Positions 1 to 11,951 of a stretch of 64,000 nt of DNA are shown one piece after another; position 1 is the first letter of the stretch, and each line of letters opens with the position of its first letter. The stretch covers positions 7,969,501-8,033,500 of the forward strand of contig CM066736.1 of NCBI GenBank assembly GCA_033961575.1, read 5' to 3'. The notes below the pieces were generated by a model. That model saw only the letters and a program-made list of their open reading frames with translations, did not search any database and had not been told where the DNA came from. Source of the DNA: Aselliscus stoliczkanus (Eukaryota; Chordata; Mammalia; Chiroptera; Hipposideridae). A program made the position numbers and the translations under genes.

Positions 1-510
<510 letters not shown>

Positions 511-587
511 TAGTAAGTCCTATTTTTAATAGAAGTAAAGTTGCTCATCTGTTTGCAGTTGGCTCTGAAAAACTCGAATCCATGTCC

Positions 588-1056
588 TTTTTTTTTTTTT
601 TTAAAGATTTTATTGGGGAATTGTCGGAGGGGAATAGCGTTGGGGAATCGGGGAAGGGGAACAGACAAGTTGCTGTCTTTTTGTTCTTCAGTTTAGTAGC
701 GGACGATGTTGCTTCACTGTTGGTATCGTCATTGCGCTCTTCCCGGATGAGGCAGATCTGTCGCTGGCCTCTGGATGTCGCTCACCACGGATTGGCAGCT
801 CACGCTTGGCTGCCAGCCGCTCACGCTGGCTGCGGGCCACTCACGCTGGCTGCGGGCCACTCACTGTAGCCTATGGCAGCCCACTGCAGCAGGGGCTGCA
901 GCCCACACCATCACCGGGGCTCACACAGCCCAGCTCCAGGTGGTGGAGCTGTTGTTAGCTGTAGAGGGCAGTGTCACTGGCCCTCCTGTGGGATCCGAAC
1001 CGGGGCCGCTGGCATCCCCAAACCAGCGCTTAACCAATGCGCCACTCGGCCGGCCC
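588..1056 (-). repeat. Long tRNA-headed SINE (bat, T+ type)
   Basis: Reads 5' to 3' on the minus strand: GGCCGGCCGAGTGGCGCATT head with pol III A and B boxes, hairpin GAGGGC...GCCCTC, a VES-like body, AATAAAATCTTT and poly(A). TGTCCTTT flanks both ends as target duplication. A 20-bp piece of the body (CACGCTGGCTGCGGGCCACT) is tandemly duplicated at 822-860, unlike other copies. Confidence 0.85.
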
Positions 1057-1744
1057 CGTGTCCTTTCTTAATTTGGCCATTGATTGATATAGACCACGTT
1101 GCTGAGGGGTTTTCTTTGAAATAGAAGAGTGCCATGTTCTGGACATGGGAGTTGGCAGTTAATATGAAACAATGAGCCAGTAGCTCCATTTGGCTCTTTT
1201 GGTTTGCTGGCAGAAACCCAGAAAAACAAAAGGATCTAATTCCTTGGGAAGAGCTCCAGCCTTGGCTGGGGTCTGTAGAAATGATCTGTAGCCTTATTGC
1301 CTTGAAGAAGTAAGTAAAAGCGAAATACCTCATGGTGGCTTTAATTTGGGCGTTGACATTTGTAACTTTGGGAAGTTAAGTGAAATGATTTCTTTCCTGA
1401 AACCAGCTTGGTAGGAGAATGTCCCCACTGGGAATGTGCTGTGTTTCTGTTGTACTCTATGTCACTTACCATCCATCATATTATAATCTCATTCTCGTTC
1501 TTCTCATCCATCTGACACACAACTTCCTCAAAAACCAGGATTGTGCCATATTTACCTTCAGACTTATCCCTAGCATGCAGCACAGAGCCTCGTACAAAAT
1601 ACAGAAACTCCATAAATGGTTCATTATTCCATACTTTTGTAGGACTTCAGAATTTACGAATATTTGTGGAATGAATGAGTGGCCAGATGAAGTCACTTTC
1701 AAGACAGTATGTCAGATCAATTTATTGAGAAAGATATTATTTCT

Positions 1745-1915
1745 GTTTTACAGATGAGGAGGCTGAGGCTCAGGGAGGTGAAGTAAATTGCCTTACCACA
1801 AATATTGATTCCATTGTGGCAGTGGGGTTGGGTACAGAGTAGAACACTCACAGTCCTAGCTCAGTGTTGCTGAACAGAGATTCGAACTCAGGTTTATTCC
1901 CTTGTACTAGCTGTT
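1745..1915 (-). repeat. MIR
   Basis: Antisense MIR core: TGAGGAGGCTGAGGCTCAGG followed by AGAGATTCGAACTCAGG. Confidence 0.6.
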
Positions 1916-1924
1916 GGCTTAGTC

Positions 1925-2060
1925 ACCGAGGATACTGTGGCAAACAGGATGGACCAGGTTTCTGTCTTTAGGGACCTTCCAGCTGAGAGAGGGGAAACAC
2001 TGATGAAAAGCATCACTGAAAAAGTGATGACAAACTTAATAAGTCAGAATTTAAAAAGCT
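1925..2060 (-). repeat. L2-like fragment
   Basis: GAGGATACTGTGGCAAACAG followed by AGGGACCTTCCAGCTGAGAG resembles the L2 3' end, antisense. Confidence 0.4.
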
Positions 2061-2224
2061 CAAGCTCAGGCTTCTCTTGATTGTATCCTGCCAGCCTAGA
2101 TAACAGGAGACAGCATTTCAACATTCATTGAATTACATTTACTTCATTTCATTTAGTCTTTCTAAATCCTCATGAGGTAGGTGGATAATACAGGAATTTT
2201 AGAAGCCTTACATCAAAATTTGAA

Positions 2225-2760
2225 AGAAAAACCTGTTTTTCAAAAGTGTTTATTATGTAAAATTGCAAATGTATACCAAAGCAGAGAGAATGGGATAATC
2301 ACAGCAATATGTGTGTCACTCAGTGTTAGCGGTTGTTGATATTCGGCAGTCTTTTTAACCTACATCCCAGTCGCTGCCCCAACCTTGGCTTATTGCAAAT
2401 CCCAGATGGCATTTCATCTTTAACTTTCATTTCAGAAATTATAACCAGAATATTATCACAGCTAAAACTATTAACAATAATTCCTTAATATTAACACCTG
2501 TTTACATTTTCCTGTTATACACGCACACGCACACACATACAGTTGGTTTGAATTGCAGTTTTGTTTAATGGGAAGTGCTTCCCCCCTGACTTGATTATGA
2601 AAAATTTTTGAGTGTATATAAAATAGATTTGTATAAAGAACTCCCATGTACCACTGTCAGCTTCATCAGTTACCCCAGGCATCGTATTATTTTATTCATA
2701 AATATTTCATTATTTATGGAATCCTTAAAAAATGAACCAACCAAGACTCATTCTTGTCCT
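2225..2760 (-). repeat. L1M 3' UTR-like sequence
   Basis: Blocks AAAGCAGAGAGAATGGGATA and AAGAACTCCCATGTACCACT resemble an L1M 3' UTR module twice in a row; a short CA run lies at 2520-2540. Confidence 0.5.
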
Positions 2761-3058
2761 TGTATAAAAAGAAGAGAAAACCCATGATAGAGTGGCTCTG
2801 TCCCTTTTGGACACAGGAAACGCTGTGGTCCGACTATGCCGGGTGAAGATAAAGCCTCTGATGGTTGTCCTGGTTAAAAAAAAAAAAAGAAAACAGTCAC
2901 CAAAACCCTACCACATCTAAAAAAGATAATAAAAATTAATCAAATATGCAGTCGCTCTTAAGATTATGGTAGTTATCTTATAATTTAAAAAAATGTTTGT
3001 TTTATTTTTAGGTAAATTCCACACATACCTCTGTTTTTGAAAATCTTAAGTCTCTTAA

Positions 3059-3135
3059 TATTTTGACTCTCCTATTCTCTCCCATTCTCTCCCTCTCTTC
3101 ATCCTCTCTCCTCTCCTCTTCCTCTCCCTTTGTCT
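3059..3135. repeat. Polypyrimidine low-complexity tract
   Basis: A run of CTCTCC/TCCTCT units on the + strand; purine-only on the other strand. Confidence 0.85.
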
Positions 3136-3144
3136 GAGTTCATT

Positions 3145-3475
3145 CAGGCTGCTACAACAAAATACCACAGACTGGGTAGTTTATAAATAACAGGAATTTA
3201 TTTCTCACATTCCGAAGGCTGGAAGGCCGAGATTGGGCTGCCCGCCCTGTCGGGTGAGGGCGCTCTTCCGGGTCCCAGACTTGTCATTGTAGCCTCACGT
3301 GTGGCAGGATGAGGGAACTGTTGGGTCTCCTTCATAAGGGCAGTAATCCCTTTCCCGAAGGCTTCACCCTCATGATCTAATGACCTTCCAAAGCCCCCCA
3401 CCTTCTCACTATCACACTGATCATTAGGATTTCAGCATAGGAATTTCGAAGGGACACACATTCAGACCATAGCAC
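3145..3475 (-). mobile_element. MLT1/MST-type MaLR LTR relic
   Basis: GGCTGCTACAACAAAATACC at the left and GGGACACACATTCAGACCAT at the right, the reverse complement of a MaLR LTR. No internal retroviral sequence is attached. Confidence 0.7.
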
Positions 3476-3736
3476 CTTCTTTGTTTTTGATTTTGTTTTT
3501 ATTATCGGAGAAAGTAGGTTTTTTGTCCTGAGAGTCAACTCATGGTCTAGATTTTGCTGAGTGTGCCTCTTTGGTAGATTTTAACATGTTTCTCTGTCCC
3601 TTGTATTTCTGGCAAATTGAGGTATTTTGAGGCTTTTTCTGATCCGGTTTTTTTTTTTTTTTTTTTGACAAGACTATATATGTGGTGGTGTGTCAAGAGG
3701 TACTTATGTCCTGTTGTTTCTCCTCTTATTTTTATT

Positions 3737-3842
3737 TTTTATTTTTTTTTGAGGGCAGTGTCACTGGCCATCATATGTGGGACCGAACCAGGGCCGCTGG
3801 CTTCCGAAGCCAGCGCTTAACCACCGCGCACTCAGCCAGCCC
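3737..3842 (-). repeat. Short tRNA-headed SINE
   Basis: Head plus hairpin followed directly by poly(A), without the VES-like body. Flanked by TCTCCTCTTATTTT and TCTCCTCGTATTTT as target duplication. Confidence 0.85.
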
Positions 3843-4082
3843 TCTCCTCGTATTTTTTTTAGTAGCCACTGATAATTAATGCCTAGATTCAATAATTTGT
3901 TAGGTGTGAAGTTATAATATTCTAACTTTATCATTTCTTCATTTATTATTGGAATATTTCTATGAAGATAAGCTTTCTGTAACCAAGGCAGGATAGTTTC
4001 CAGAAGGTATTACAAAGAAGATACAATAATACCCTTGTGTATGCATCTTTTCCTATTTTTGCTGACTACTGTGAGTATTAAC

Positions 4083-4180
4083 ATTTTTTTTTTTTTTTTA
4101 GCTGAGCCATCCTGCCATCTGTTGGCAGCTCAGCTCGGGCTGGGCATCGATTGCTGTTGCTCAGAGCTCAGCTCGCACTC
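4083..4180 (-). repeat. Class-C SINE, partial
   Basis: Carries a poly(T) start and the segment AGCTGAGCCATCCTGCCATC typical of the complete copy at 11353, but the tRNA head is missing where the next SINE abuts at 4181. Confidence 0.7.
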
Positions 4181-4628
4181 TTTTTTTTTTTTTTTTAAAG
4201 ATTTTATTGGGGAATTGGCGGAGGGGAACAGCGTTGGGGAATCGGGGAAGGGGAACAGACAAGTTGCTGTCTTTTTGTTCTTCAGTTTAGTTGCGGAGGA
4301 TGTTGCTTCACTGTTGGTATCGTCATTGCGCTCTTCCGGGGTGAGGCAGATGGGTCGCTGGCCTCTGGATGTCGCTCACCGCAGCTATTGGCAGCTCACG
4401 CTTGGCTGCCAGCCACTCATGCTGGCTGCCGGCCACTCACTGTAGCCTATGGCAGCCCACTGCAGCAGGGGCTGCAGCCCACACCATCACCGGGGCTCGC
4501 ACAGCCCAGCTACAGGTGGAGCTGTTGTTAGCTGTAGAGGGCAGCGTCACTGGCCCTCATGTGGGATCCGAACCGGGGCCGCTGGCATCCCCAAACCAGC
4601 GCTTAACCAATGCGCCACTCGGCCGGCC
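4181..4628 (-). repeat. Long tRNA-headed SINE (T+ type)
   Basis: Complete copy with AATAAAATCTTT tail complement at its left end and CGGCCGGCCC at its right end. It lies directly against a truncated class-C SINE. Confidence 0.85.
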
Positions 4629-6449
4629 CAAAGTAACTGAACTTTTTAAAAATTATGCAGTATGGTGGGTATCTGGTGGCTTCAGTAACACGCACTTCAC
4701 TTAGGGTGATGCTTAGGGAAACAAAGCCAAACCTTCCCAAAGAGCTTGTGACAGTAGAGGTGTTTTCAAGATTCCATTGGTGGGGTCAAGACATGAACTT
4801 GAAAGTCCTCGCCTTTTTCTGGTTATGGAAAAAGAACACTGACCTGATGGGTTTCATTCTGTGACATCTCAAAGTCAGGTCGTCTTTTATAGACCTTGTT
4901 AACAACAAAGGTGAGGGGGGATTGAGTTGGCTTTTGGGGGAAATGAAAAAAATAAGATCACATCTCTGAACTCTGTAAGTTCTCACTAGAGGTCAGGCCA
5001 AGGTCATAAGTTGTCGTGCACTAAATCAGGGCATTAACTTTCATTTAAACTGGAGCTAGCTCTAAATAGCTGATTGCTTGCTTTCTAGATCTCTCATGTA
5101 TCTGCTTCTCAAATCCAGTCCATTTAAAAACATTGCCCCTTACGGTTCGGGTCAGGGGAATAAGTGTGAGAACAGAACAAACCATTAGAGAAAAAATTAG
5201 ACACACGTGGAAGCAGAGATTTATTATAACCTAAGTCCTCTGAAACTGGGGTTTGAACCACAGTAGCAAGTCATTATTATGTGAGTGGTTGTGCTTTAGT
5301 TGTTTTCTGGAAGGTGATAAATTTGGGATCAAGTCCATCTTACCGTGTGTTCTGATAGTCTTCAAAGTACCGGAGCTCTAATTTGCAGTGCCATTGCTAC
5401 TTTAGTTCTGATAACTATGTTTTGTTTGTCTGTATGCCCAACTCCTCTTTATCCGTACAACTCTGTATGTCCTTCAGGTCTGTTTCCCCAGCAGACACTT
5501 ATAAATTACTTTCCTTTTTGACGCATCTTAAAATACCAAGTTTCTTGTGAAGCTCTGCTTCTTTCCCCTTTGCTCCTGAAATAAATTCGGGTTGATGATT
5601 TTCTTCCAGGATATATTATGTGACCGAAACCTTATGAACCCAAGTCTTTGATTTTTTTTTTCTCTAGAGATTTCCCATTTCGGATCTGTGTAAACATCTT
5701 GTGTCTCTCTGCTCCTGAATAGAAAGAGGCAGATAATATTTCTAGGTTTGTTGAAAGGCAGTAAAGGTCTGCTAACATGAGACCGACACCAAATAAGCGA
5801 AAAGGCAGTGTGGAGTCCTGTAATTGTGTGCCTGCAATGTACAGGTTACCTGAACCCTGAATTCAGACCTGTGCTTCCTGATGGGGTACACACTGCATGG
5901 CTGCGTTATAGGATCGGTCCCCTCTCTGCCTGTTCCTCCCTTTTGAGTCCTCTAGGCCTGAGCTGCCAGAGGGCGCTGTGGGCTGCGCCTGGACGCCGCA
6001 TCTGACTGCAGGACCCAAGTTGAGGATGGAAATCTTGCCATTGACAGTCCTTTGGTCCCCACTCTTTCTTTCCCTCACTTTCCTCCTCCGTCTTGCTGCC
6101 CTTCTGTTTCTGGTAGCCCTGTTCTCCATATACCTGCTTCGTCCTTCTTTTCCTTCAGCGGATTTCTCTGCCTCTTGACTTACAGACCTTACTTGTAGCC
6201 CCTTTCAGATATTGCAACTAGCAATTTTCGGTCTTTGTACCAAAATCTCAGAGATTCTCATCGGCTCAGAGGCCATCCACCTTTGGTCCAAGGAGCAGTG
6301 CCAAGGACACGATCACAGGGAGAACGGATATGTCCGCATGGACCACCCTGTCTGGGGGAAGATAGTTCTCAGAGATGAGAGTTGTAGGGAGTTGGGTAAA
6401 TAAATGTTCCCAAGTATCTGCCACAAACAGTAGACACCGGTGATGGCAA

Positions 6450-7370
6450 TGGTTTATTTATTCATTCAGCAAATATTTATTAAGCACAGACTGTGTGTTG
6501 GAGTCTCTGTTCTAGGTTCTGGAGATGTAGCAGGGAACAAATCAAAGCCTGTCTCTATGCAATTTATAGTCAATTCGGAGAGATAGACGGTAAACAAAGA
6601 AACAGGTAAATACTCAATACGTAAGATGGCGATAAGTGCTATGGAGAAAATACAGTTGGGCAAGATAAAGGGGTGTGCCGCTGATGGAGGCATTACCGTT
6701 TTACATAGATCTCTGTGACATTTGCACAGAGACCTGCAAGAAATCAGGAGCAAGCCATGCAGATAACCTCTAGGTTGCCTAGAGCCTTCTAGGCAGGTGC
6801 AAAGACCCTGACGTGGGAATGCCCGTCGTGTGTGGTCCGATTAGCAAACAGGCCAGTACTGTTGGAGGGGGCAGGCAATAGAAAGTGTAGAGGCGGCCAT
6901 GGAGGGGCCAGGTCACGCAGGGCATTGTGGATCAGTGTAAGGCCATTGGCTTTGACTTGGAAGAAAGAGAGTCTACAGGGAGTTTTGAGTACCGGAGTGA
7001 CGTGATCACTGTGGCTGCTGCACAGAGCAGTCTGTAAGGGGAAGGATAGAAGCAGGCAGACGCAGAAGGAGGCAGGTTGCAATAATCCAAGCAGAGAAAC
7101 GACAGTGCTTGCATCAGAGCTGAGTGGTGGAGGTGGCTGGGCCCTGGAGATATTTTGGAGGTGGAATTGTCAGTATTTGAAGGTAGTGTTGACAGATTGT
7201 GTGGTAAGATAAGACAGCTGAGACAAGGATAAGATGAAAGTTGGGGCTTGAACAGTTGGTAGGATGGAGTTACCAGTTACTTAGATGGGGAAGATGGGGA
7301 GGAACAGGTGTGGGGGCAGGTGACAGCTTTCATTCTGGACATGTTCAAGTTTGAACCACCTATTGGATAT
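6450..7370 (-). repeat. L2 LINE fragment, antisense
   Basis: Begins with the L2 end CATTCAGCAAATATTTATTA and keeps L2-like blocks such as GATAAGTGCTATGGAGAAAA, CACGCAGGGCATTGTGG and AGATGGGGAAGATGGGGAGG in order over 900 bases. No open L2 frame remains. Confidence 0.65.
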
Positions 7371-8929
7371 CTATTTGGAATGTGATTCTTCAACTAATGC
7401 TATGGTGTTACAGGCAGGATTGCACTAGAATGTTCTTCCTTCCTCACCTTGCTGACATCTCTTCAGTTTTCAGCTCCCAGCCTCAGGGTTGTTTTCTCGG
7501 GGAAACCTTCCTTGATGCCTGTGCCCGGGCCTGGGTTGGTTCTTCCTGTCAGATGTGCACATACAGAGCGGCAAATCCATTCCTGTACAGTACTCACCAT
7601 CCTTGGAATTCATGAATAATTGGCGTGGTTAGTGGTTTAATGTTTGTCTCTTGTACTGTGAATCCATGGAAGCAGATAACATGACCAGGTCTGCTGGAAT
7701 AAAGAGAGGATTTTGCTCACATGAAACTGATGGTGAACAAAGAAAGGGACGGATACGCTCTGATCCTGCCCTTTTATGCTGTCATGTGCATGTCATCTAA
7801 GAAAATGGGCCAGAGCAGTCCGTGGGTCCCACAAGGACAGGTAGTCCTGTTTCGTTCGCGGTAGCCCCAATCCCCAGAAAGCCTGGCACACAGACATAAA
7901 GAAGGGTTTGTGTTGAGTGTCGAATCTGAGCCGCTTTCAGTAGCTAGACTTGTGCTGACATCAGACCCTTTGTGTATATTTCAAGAGAGGCCAGCTTTCT
8001 GATGCTTAATGGGTGGAGGAAGGTTGCAGGCTTTGCGCTGAGATGTCCCTCTTTGCTCCCATGCAGTTTGTTTTCATCAGGAGCCCCTGTTTGAGGCTCG
8101 GTGGGTGCACGTTATAGTCTCTGCGACCCCTGGACACACTTGCCCAAGAGGACCTAATTCAGGGTTGCAGTGGTGAATTTCAGAAAGATGTTAGTTTTGA
8201 ACCTTCTGTTTCTGATTTAAAAAAAGCGAACACACACATGCACACACACAAACCGACCCCACAACTCCTTATTAATGGGATATTTTCCCCCAGTGCTTCA
8301 AAGCTTGTTTCCCTTGGTAATTTGATTTGTTTTTAAAGCCCAGCCTTCTTCCCTTACGCAAGCCATTCTCCTGTCATGGTCCGAAGCTGTCTTCAGTTTG
8401 CACAGGCATTACCGTCCTTTTGCAACAGGAACACAGATGTCCTGATTCCGCCAACAGCTCTGCCAAGGGACATGGTCTCCAGGAGGAGCTGCTGCCTGTC
8501 TTCAAGCCCACAGTCCAGTTTGCTTTCTTCCCAGTGACTGTATCTGGCTCAGGGGAGCCATAAATTCTACTTCAAGATGCTTAGGCTTTATGGCAACAAG
8601 ACTTTAACTGCACCCCAAAGCTGTGTCTAGAATAATGATTCTTGCTGGTGATCTCTAGCGGAAATCTTCCCCTTGGTGACTAAGCAGTGTCACACTGAAC
8701 AGCAGGCCGCAGCCGGGGCTCCAGCCGTGGGCTGTGAAGTGCTCCAGGATGGCAGACGTGAGCTGGAACCAGAGTTTCCATCTGAGCCTGCGCTCCCAGT
8801 TGCTTAATAGCAGGCTGCTCCCCTCCGGAGGGTAGAGCGTTGCAGTGCGTAGAGGTTTCCTTCCAAACGCTCCATCCTTTGTTTCCTTTGGGCTGTTTGT
8901 CTTGCCCCTCCAGCATCATGCTTTTCTCT

Positions 8930-9800
8930 GTAGAATTGTTTTATCTGCTGGAGCTGCTTGATGTTGTTACAGGGAATTTAAGAACCGAAGGTGCTTTAAC
9001 ATCTCTGCTTCACCTGTTCCCTTTGCCTTTAAATGTCCCTGTTACTTTCCGCATCTGCCCGTTGTCCTTCTGTCCTGCTCATCGGGTGGGCTTGTGCCAT
9101 GGCCTCCGTTTCTTTTTAGCGTCTTCCTTCTTTGGCAACTTGGTATGTGCCTTCCCCCAATGTACTGAAATAACACTTTCAAAAGACACCAGTGGCTTTC
9201 TTATTGTAACACAAATAGCCTTTAAGCCTCTTTCTTCCTTGTGCTGCTCTGGAGACAGCTGTCCATCTCCACATTCCCGCATCTCTCATGGTTCCTCTGC
9301 CCTGCTGCAGCCCACGCCTAGTTTATTCCTCCTTTCCCTCCCCGTGCCTCTCTTGCTGTTGGTGCCTTTTTATCTCCCAACCAGCTAACTCCGGTGGTTC
9401 TTCTCCAAGGTGTGGTCTGGTACCCCTGCTCATCTTGCTTTAAATGTGCTCTTCCTTGGGGAGCACACCCATTCTCATCCTAGTCTGAGTACCCCTAAAT
9501 TTATGCTGCTTCTGGCTCTGGTTTTGCCTTTTGAACTGCGCCTTCCACATTTCTTCTTGGCTGTCGTATCTTTTCAAACTCGAGCAGTCAAAACAGGGCC
9601 TGTTATTTCTCATCAAACTAGATGTCCCCTTTTACGTGTCTGTCTCTGGTGGTCATTCTGCCTAGTCTCTGGCCCAGTAGGCTGGAATCCTCAGAGCGTT
9701 CCCTTAACTCATCTTCCTTTTTCTTCCATCCCTTGCCATCCACCAAGCCCTATTGGGTTTTCTTTCCTAATGTCTTTCTGGTCTCAGAGGAAGAAAGGAA
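8930..9800 (+). repeat. L2-like sequence, sense, diverged
   Basis: AAGACACCAGTGGCTTTCTT and many CCTCTTTC/CTTCC blocks suggest L2 ORF2-derived sequence. Long open frames here (8840-9388 and 9410-9805) are pyrimidine-rich and show no protein domain. Confidence 0.35.
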
Positions 9801-9849
9801 AGTAGTCTCTATTGTCAGCCTGGTGCTACATCTTGGGCTTGGCAAGTCA

Positions 9850-9965
9850 TCTCATTGACCCTCCGATCTTGTGAGGTAGGTAGAGTGATCCCAGGATGCT
9901 CTGAGAGATCAAGGCTCCTGCCCAGGACCGCCCACGTGGGGAGAGGCAGAACCAGGAGTCTCGCA
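9850..9965 (-). repeat. MIR-like fragment
   Basis: CTTGTGAGGTAGGTAGAGTG and GAGGCAGAACCAGGAGTCT are MIR-type blocks. Confidence 0.4.
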
Positions 9966-10029
9966 TGATTTCGGGGTGCAGGCCATCATCATCCCAGAAG
10001 ACACGAGGTGCACATTTACTCTACCTCTC

Positions 10030-10560
10030 TGCCTTTGATCCTCCACTCACCCTTCGTGCTAATCTGCTCTCAACATTTCTCCTGTCATCTCTCTTCTCAA
10101 AAACCCTCAGTGGCTCCCTATAGCATTTTCATTTTGAAGACAAAGAAACCAAAGCCCAGAAGAAATGAGAGAGTTGTCCCCAAAGAAGTGACTGGCAGAT
10201 GGTTGGCTGTGGTTTGAACTTCTGAGACTTCTGACACCACGCTTCCTTTCACTCAGCTTTTGAAGATCTTTCCTCTAGCTCTCGAGGCCCTCCATCATTT
10301 TTCTTACTCTCCCCATCTAACCACAGTTCCCACCACTTGGTAGCGCATGGCTTCCAGACTCATTGGCCGGCCTCCCTTCCCCTCCCACTAATGCTGACCT
10401 CTTTGCCACCTTTGCTTATGTTCCTTAACTTGCCAGGACATCTTCCTTTCTTACTTGCACCCACATGAACCCTCCTGTTCCTTCCAGAGACCTGCTTTAG
10501 TCCTGGATCTCATGCCCTAAATTCCGCACCACATAATTAACCCCACACTTAATGATAGAT
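10030..10560 (+). repeat. L2-like sequence, sense
   Basis: AACCCTCAGTGGCTCCCTAT and CTCGAGGCCCTCCATCATTT resemble the L2 3' region; an inserted MIR-like part lies at about 10130-10240. Confidence 0.4.
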
Positions 10561-11167
10561 TTGTCTTGTGCTGCTTGCTGCTGTTTCCTGTGTCAGAACT
10601 GTTCTCCAGGGGCCATGCCTTTTAATTTGTTTTTCTGCTTATACTCCGCCTTGTCAGAGGAAGGAGGTGACTTGGTTTACAACAAGAAGGGACCGAATCC
10701 TGGGCTGGTTTTTGCCCCCCTGGTACTTTGGAAGTGCTTGTCCGTCAGTCGGGACCTTCTCTGGTGATGGGAGTCTCCAGCGGCTTCTTCATTCCTGGAT
10801 GGGGCGGGCACGCGGTCAGGACAACTGCCCAAAGTCCACTGCGGAGACATGGTGATAGGCAACGCAGCGTGGCGTCAGGAATGGGGGCTTTCACCCACCA
10901 GTGGTGCCTGTTCACACTGCAGAGTTTGCCGTAAAGAGAACAGAATGAGAAATGGCAGTGTTTTCTGCACAGAGACAGATGCCAAAGGAAAACAGAAGTT
11001 CATTCAGACCCAGTAGAGGGCCTGGTTTGGGGCCTGCCCAGGTGGTTGCCACTGTCTGGGGAATTATTCATGGCATCCAAACCAGAGAGGCCGTCTGCCT
11101 GACAGCATTTCCCGGCTCCCTCTCTCTCCTTCAGGAAGGAATCAGTAGGAGCTTTTGTATTTTTATT

Positions 11168-11250
11168 TATTGGGTTGTCGGAAAAGTCATGATGCATTTT
11201 TGCAATGAAAAACAGAAAAAATACGTCATGACTTCTCCGACAACCCAATA
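11168..11250. mobile_element. 80-bp palindromic mariner-type MITE
   Basis: TA duplications enclose TTGGGTTGTCGGAAAAGTCA and its near-perfect inverted copy; the arms run about 38 bases with a centre under 10 bases. The size and shape are like primate MADE1, but the terminal sequence differs. It is non-coding and depends on a transposase made elsewhere. Confidence 0.85.
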
Positions 11251-11273
11251 TTATTAATTTGTACCTAAAACCC

Positions 11274-11560
11274 TTTTATTATTGAAGCTTTCAAACACCC
11301 AAAAGTAGAGAAAATAGTATGATGAACCACCTTTGTCCCAACACCCAACTTTTTTTTTTTTTTTTTTTTTTAGCTGAGCCATCCTGCTACCTGTTGGCAG
11401 GTCAACGGCAACTCAGCTCGGGCTGGCATCGAACCGCTGTTGCTCAGAGCTCAGCTTGCACTCTTGAGCGAGCTCTTAACCAACTGAGCCACTCAGCCGG
11501 CCCAACACCCAACTTTAACACATCAACAGTTTGTTAATCTTGTTTCCTCTGTTTTTGCCC
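11274..11560 (-). repeat. L1M 3' UTR-like fragment split by a class-C SINE
   Basis: TTTATTATTGAAGCTTTCAA and AGTAGAGAAAATAGTATGAT on the left, TTAACACATCAACAGTTTG on the right of the SINE. Confidence 0.55.
11353..11502 (-). repeat. Class-C SINE, complete
   Basis: tRNA-like head (GGGCCGGCTGAGTGGCTCAG on the minus strand), short body and a poly(A) with no AATAAA. A perfect 14-bp target duplication CAACACCCAACTTT flanks it. It sits inside an L1M 3' UTR-like segment. Confidence 0.85.
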
Positions 11561-11571
11561 CATCCAATATA

Positions 11572-11796
11572 CAGGGGTGCCAAAAAAATGTATGCAAGTG
11601 GACTCTTTGGTCAACGTTGCTCAAGTAGTAGTTTGCCATCATCAGAAGTGTCTGGATGCTGATGATAACCGTTTTGAGCCCCTTTTGTCATTGCAGAAGT
11701 CAAAGGTGACTTGTACTCATCTTTTGTTATCGGTATATATTGTAATATAGTTTTTTCCTTTCTTAAAATGTGTATCCATTTGTTTGGCACCCTCTG
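11572..11796. mobile_element. 225-bp mariner-type MITE with terminal inverted repeats
   Basis: TA flanks CAGGGGTGCCAAAAAAATGT at the left; the right end inverted reads CAGAGGGTGCCAAACAAATG. The internal sequence has no transposase frame. I do not recognise a named family. Confidence 0.75.
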
Positions 11797-11839
11797 TATA
11801 TATCCTTGTAGCTTTGTTTTTAAAAGTAAAGCGACTGTA

Positions 11840-11951
11840 GGGCCGGCCGAGTGGCGCATTGGTTAAGCGCTGGTTTGGGAGGCCAGCGGCCCCGGTTCGG
11901 GTCCCACATATGAGGGCCAGTGACACTGCCCTCAAAAAAAAAAAAAAAAAA
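11840..11951 (+). repeat. Short tRNA-headed SINE
   Basis: GGGCCGGCCGAGTGGCGCAT head, B box GGTTCGGGTCC, hairpin, then an A run. A perfect 17-bp target duplication AAAGTAAAGCGACTGTA flanks it (11823-11839, 11952-11968). Confidence 0.9.

Noticed and set aside
3145..3475. Endogenous retrovirus with genes
   Set aside because: Only a solitary LTR-like relic is present; no gag, pol or env sequence adjoins it or the other LTR relics.
8840..9388. 182-codon open frame in intron 6
   Set aside because: Low-complexity, pyrimidine-rich, L2-like DNA; no recognisable domain and no codon structure typical of a gene.
11840..11910. tRNA gene (A and B boxes present)
   Set aside because: The tRNA-like part is the SINE head; it cannot form a normal tRNA cloverleaf with a conserved anticodon, and it continues into hairpin and poly(A) with target duplications.
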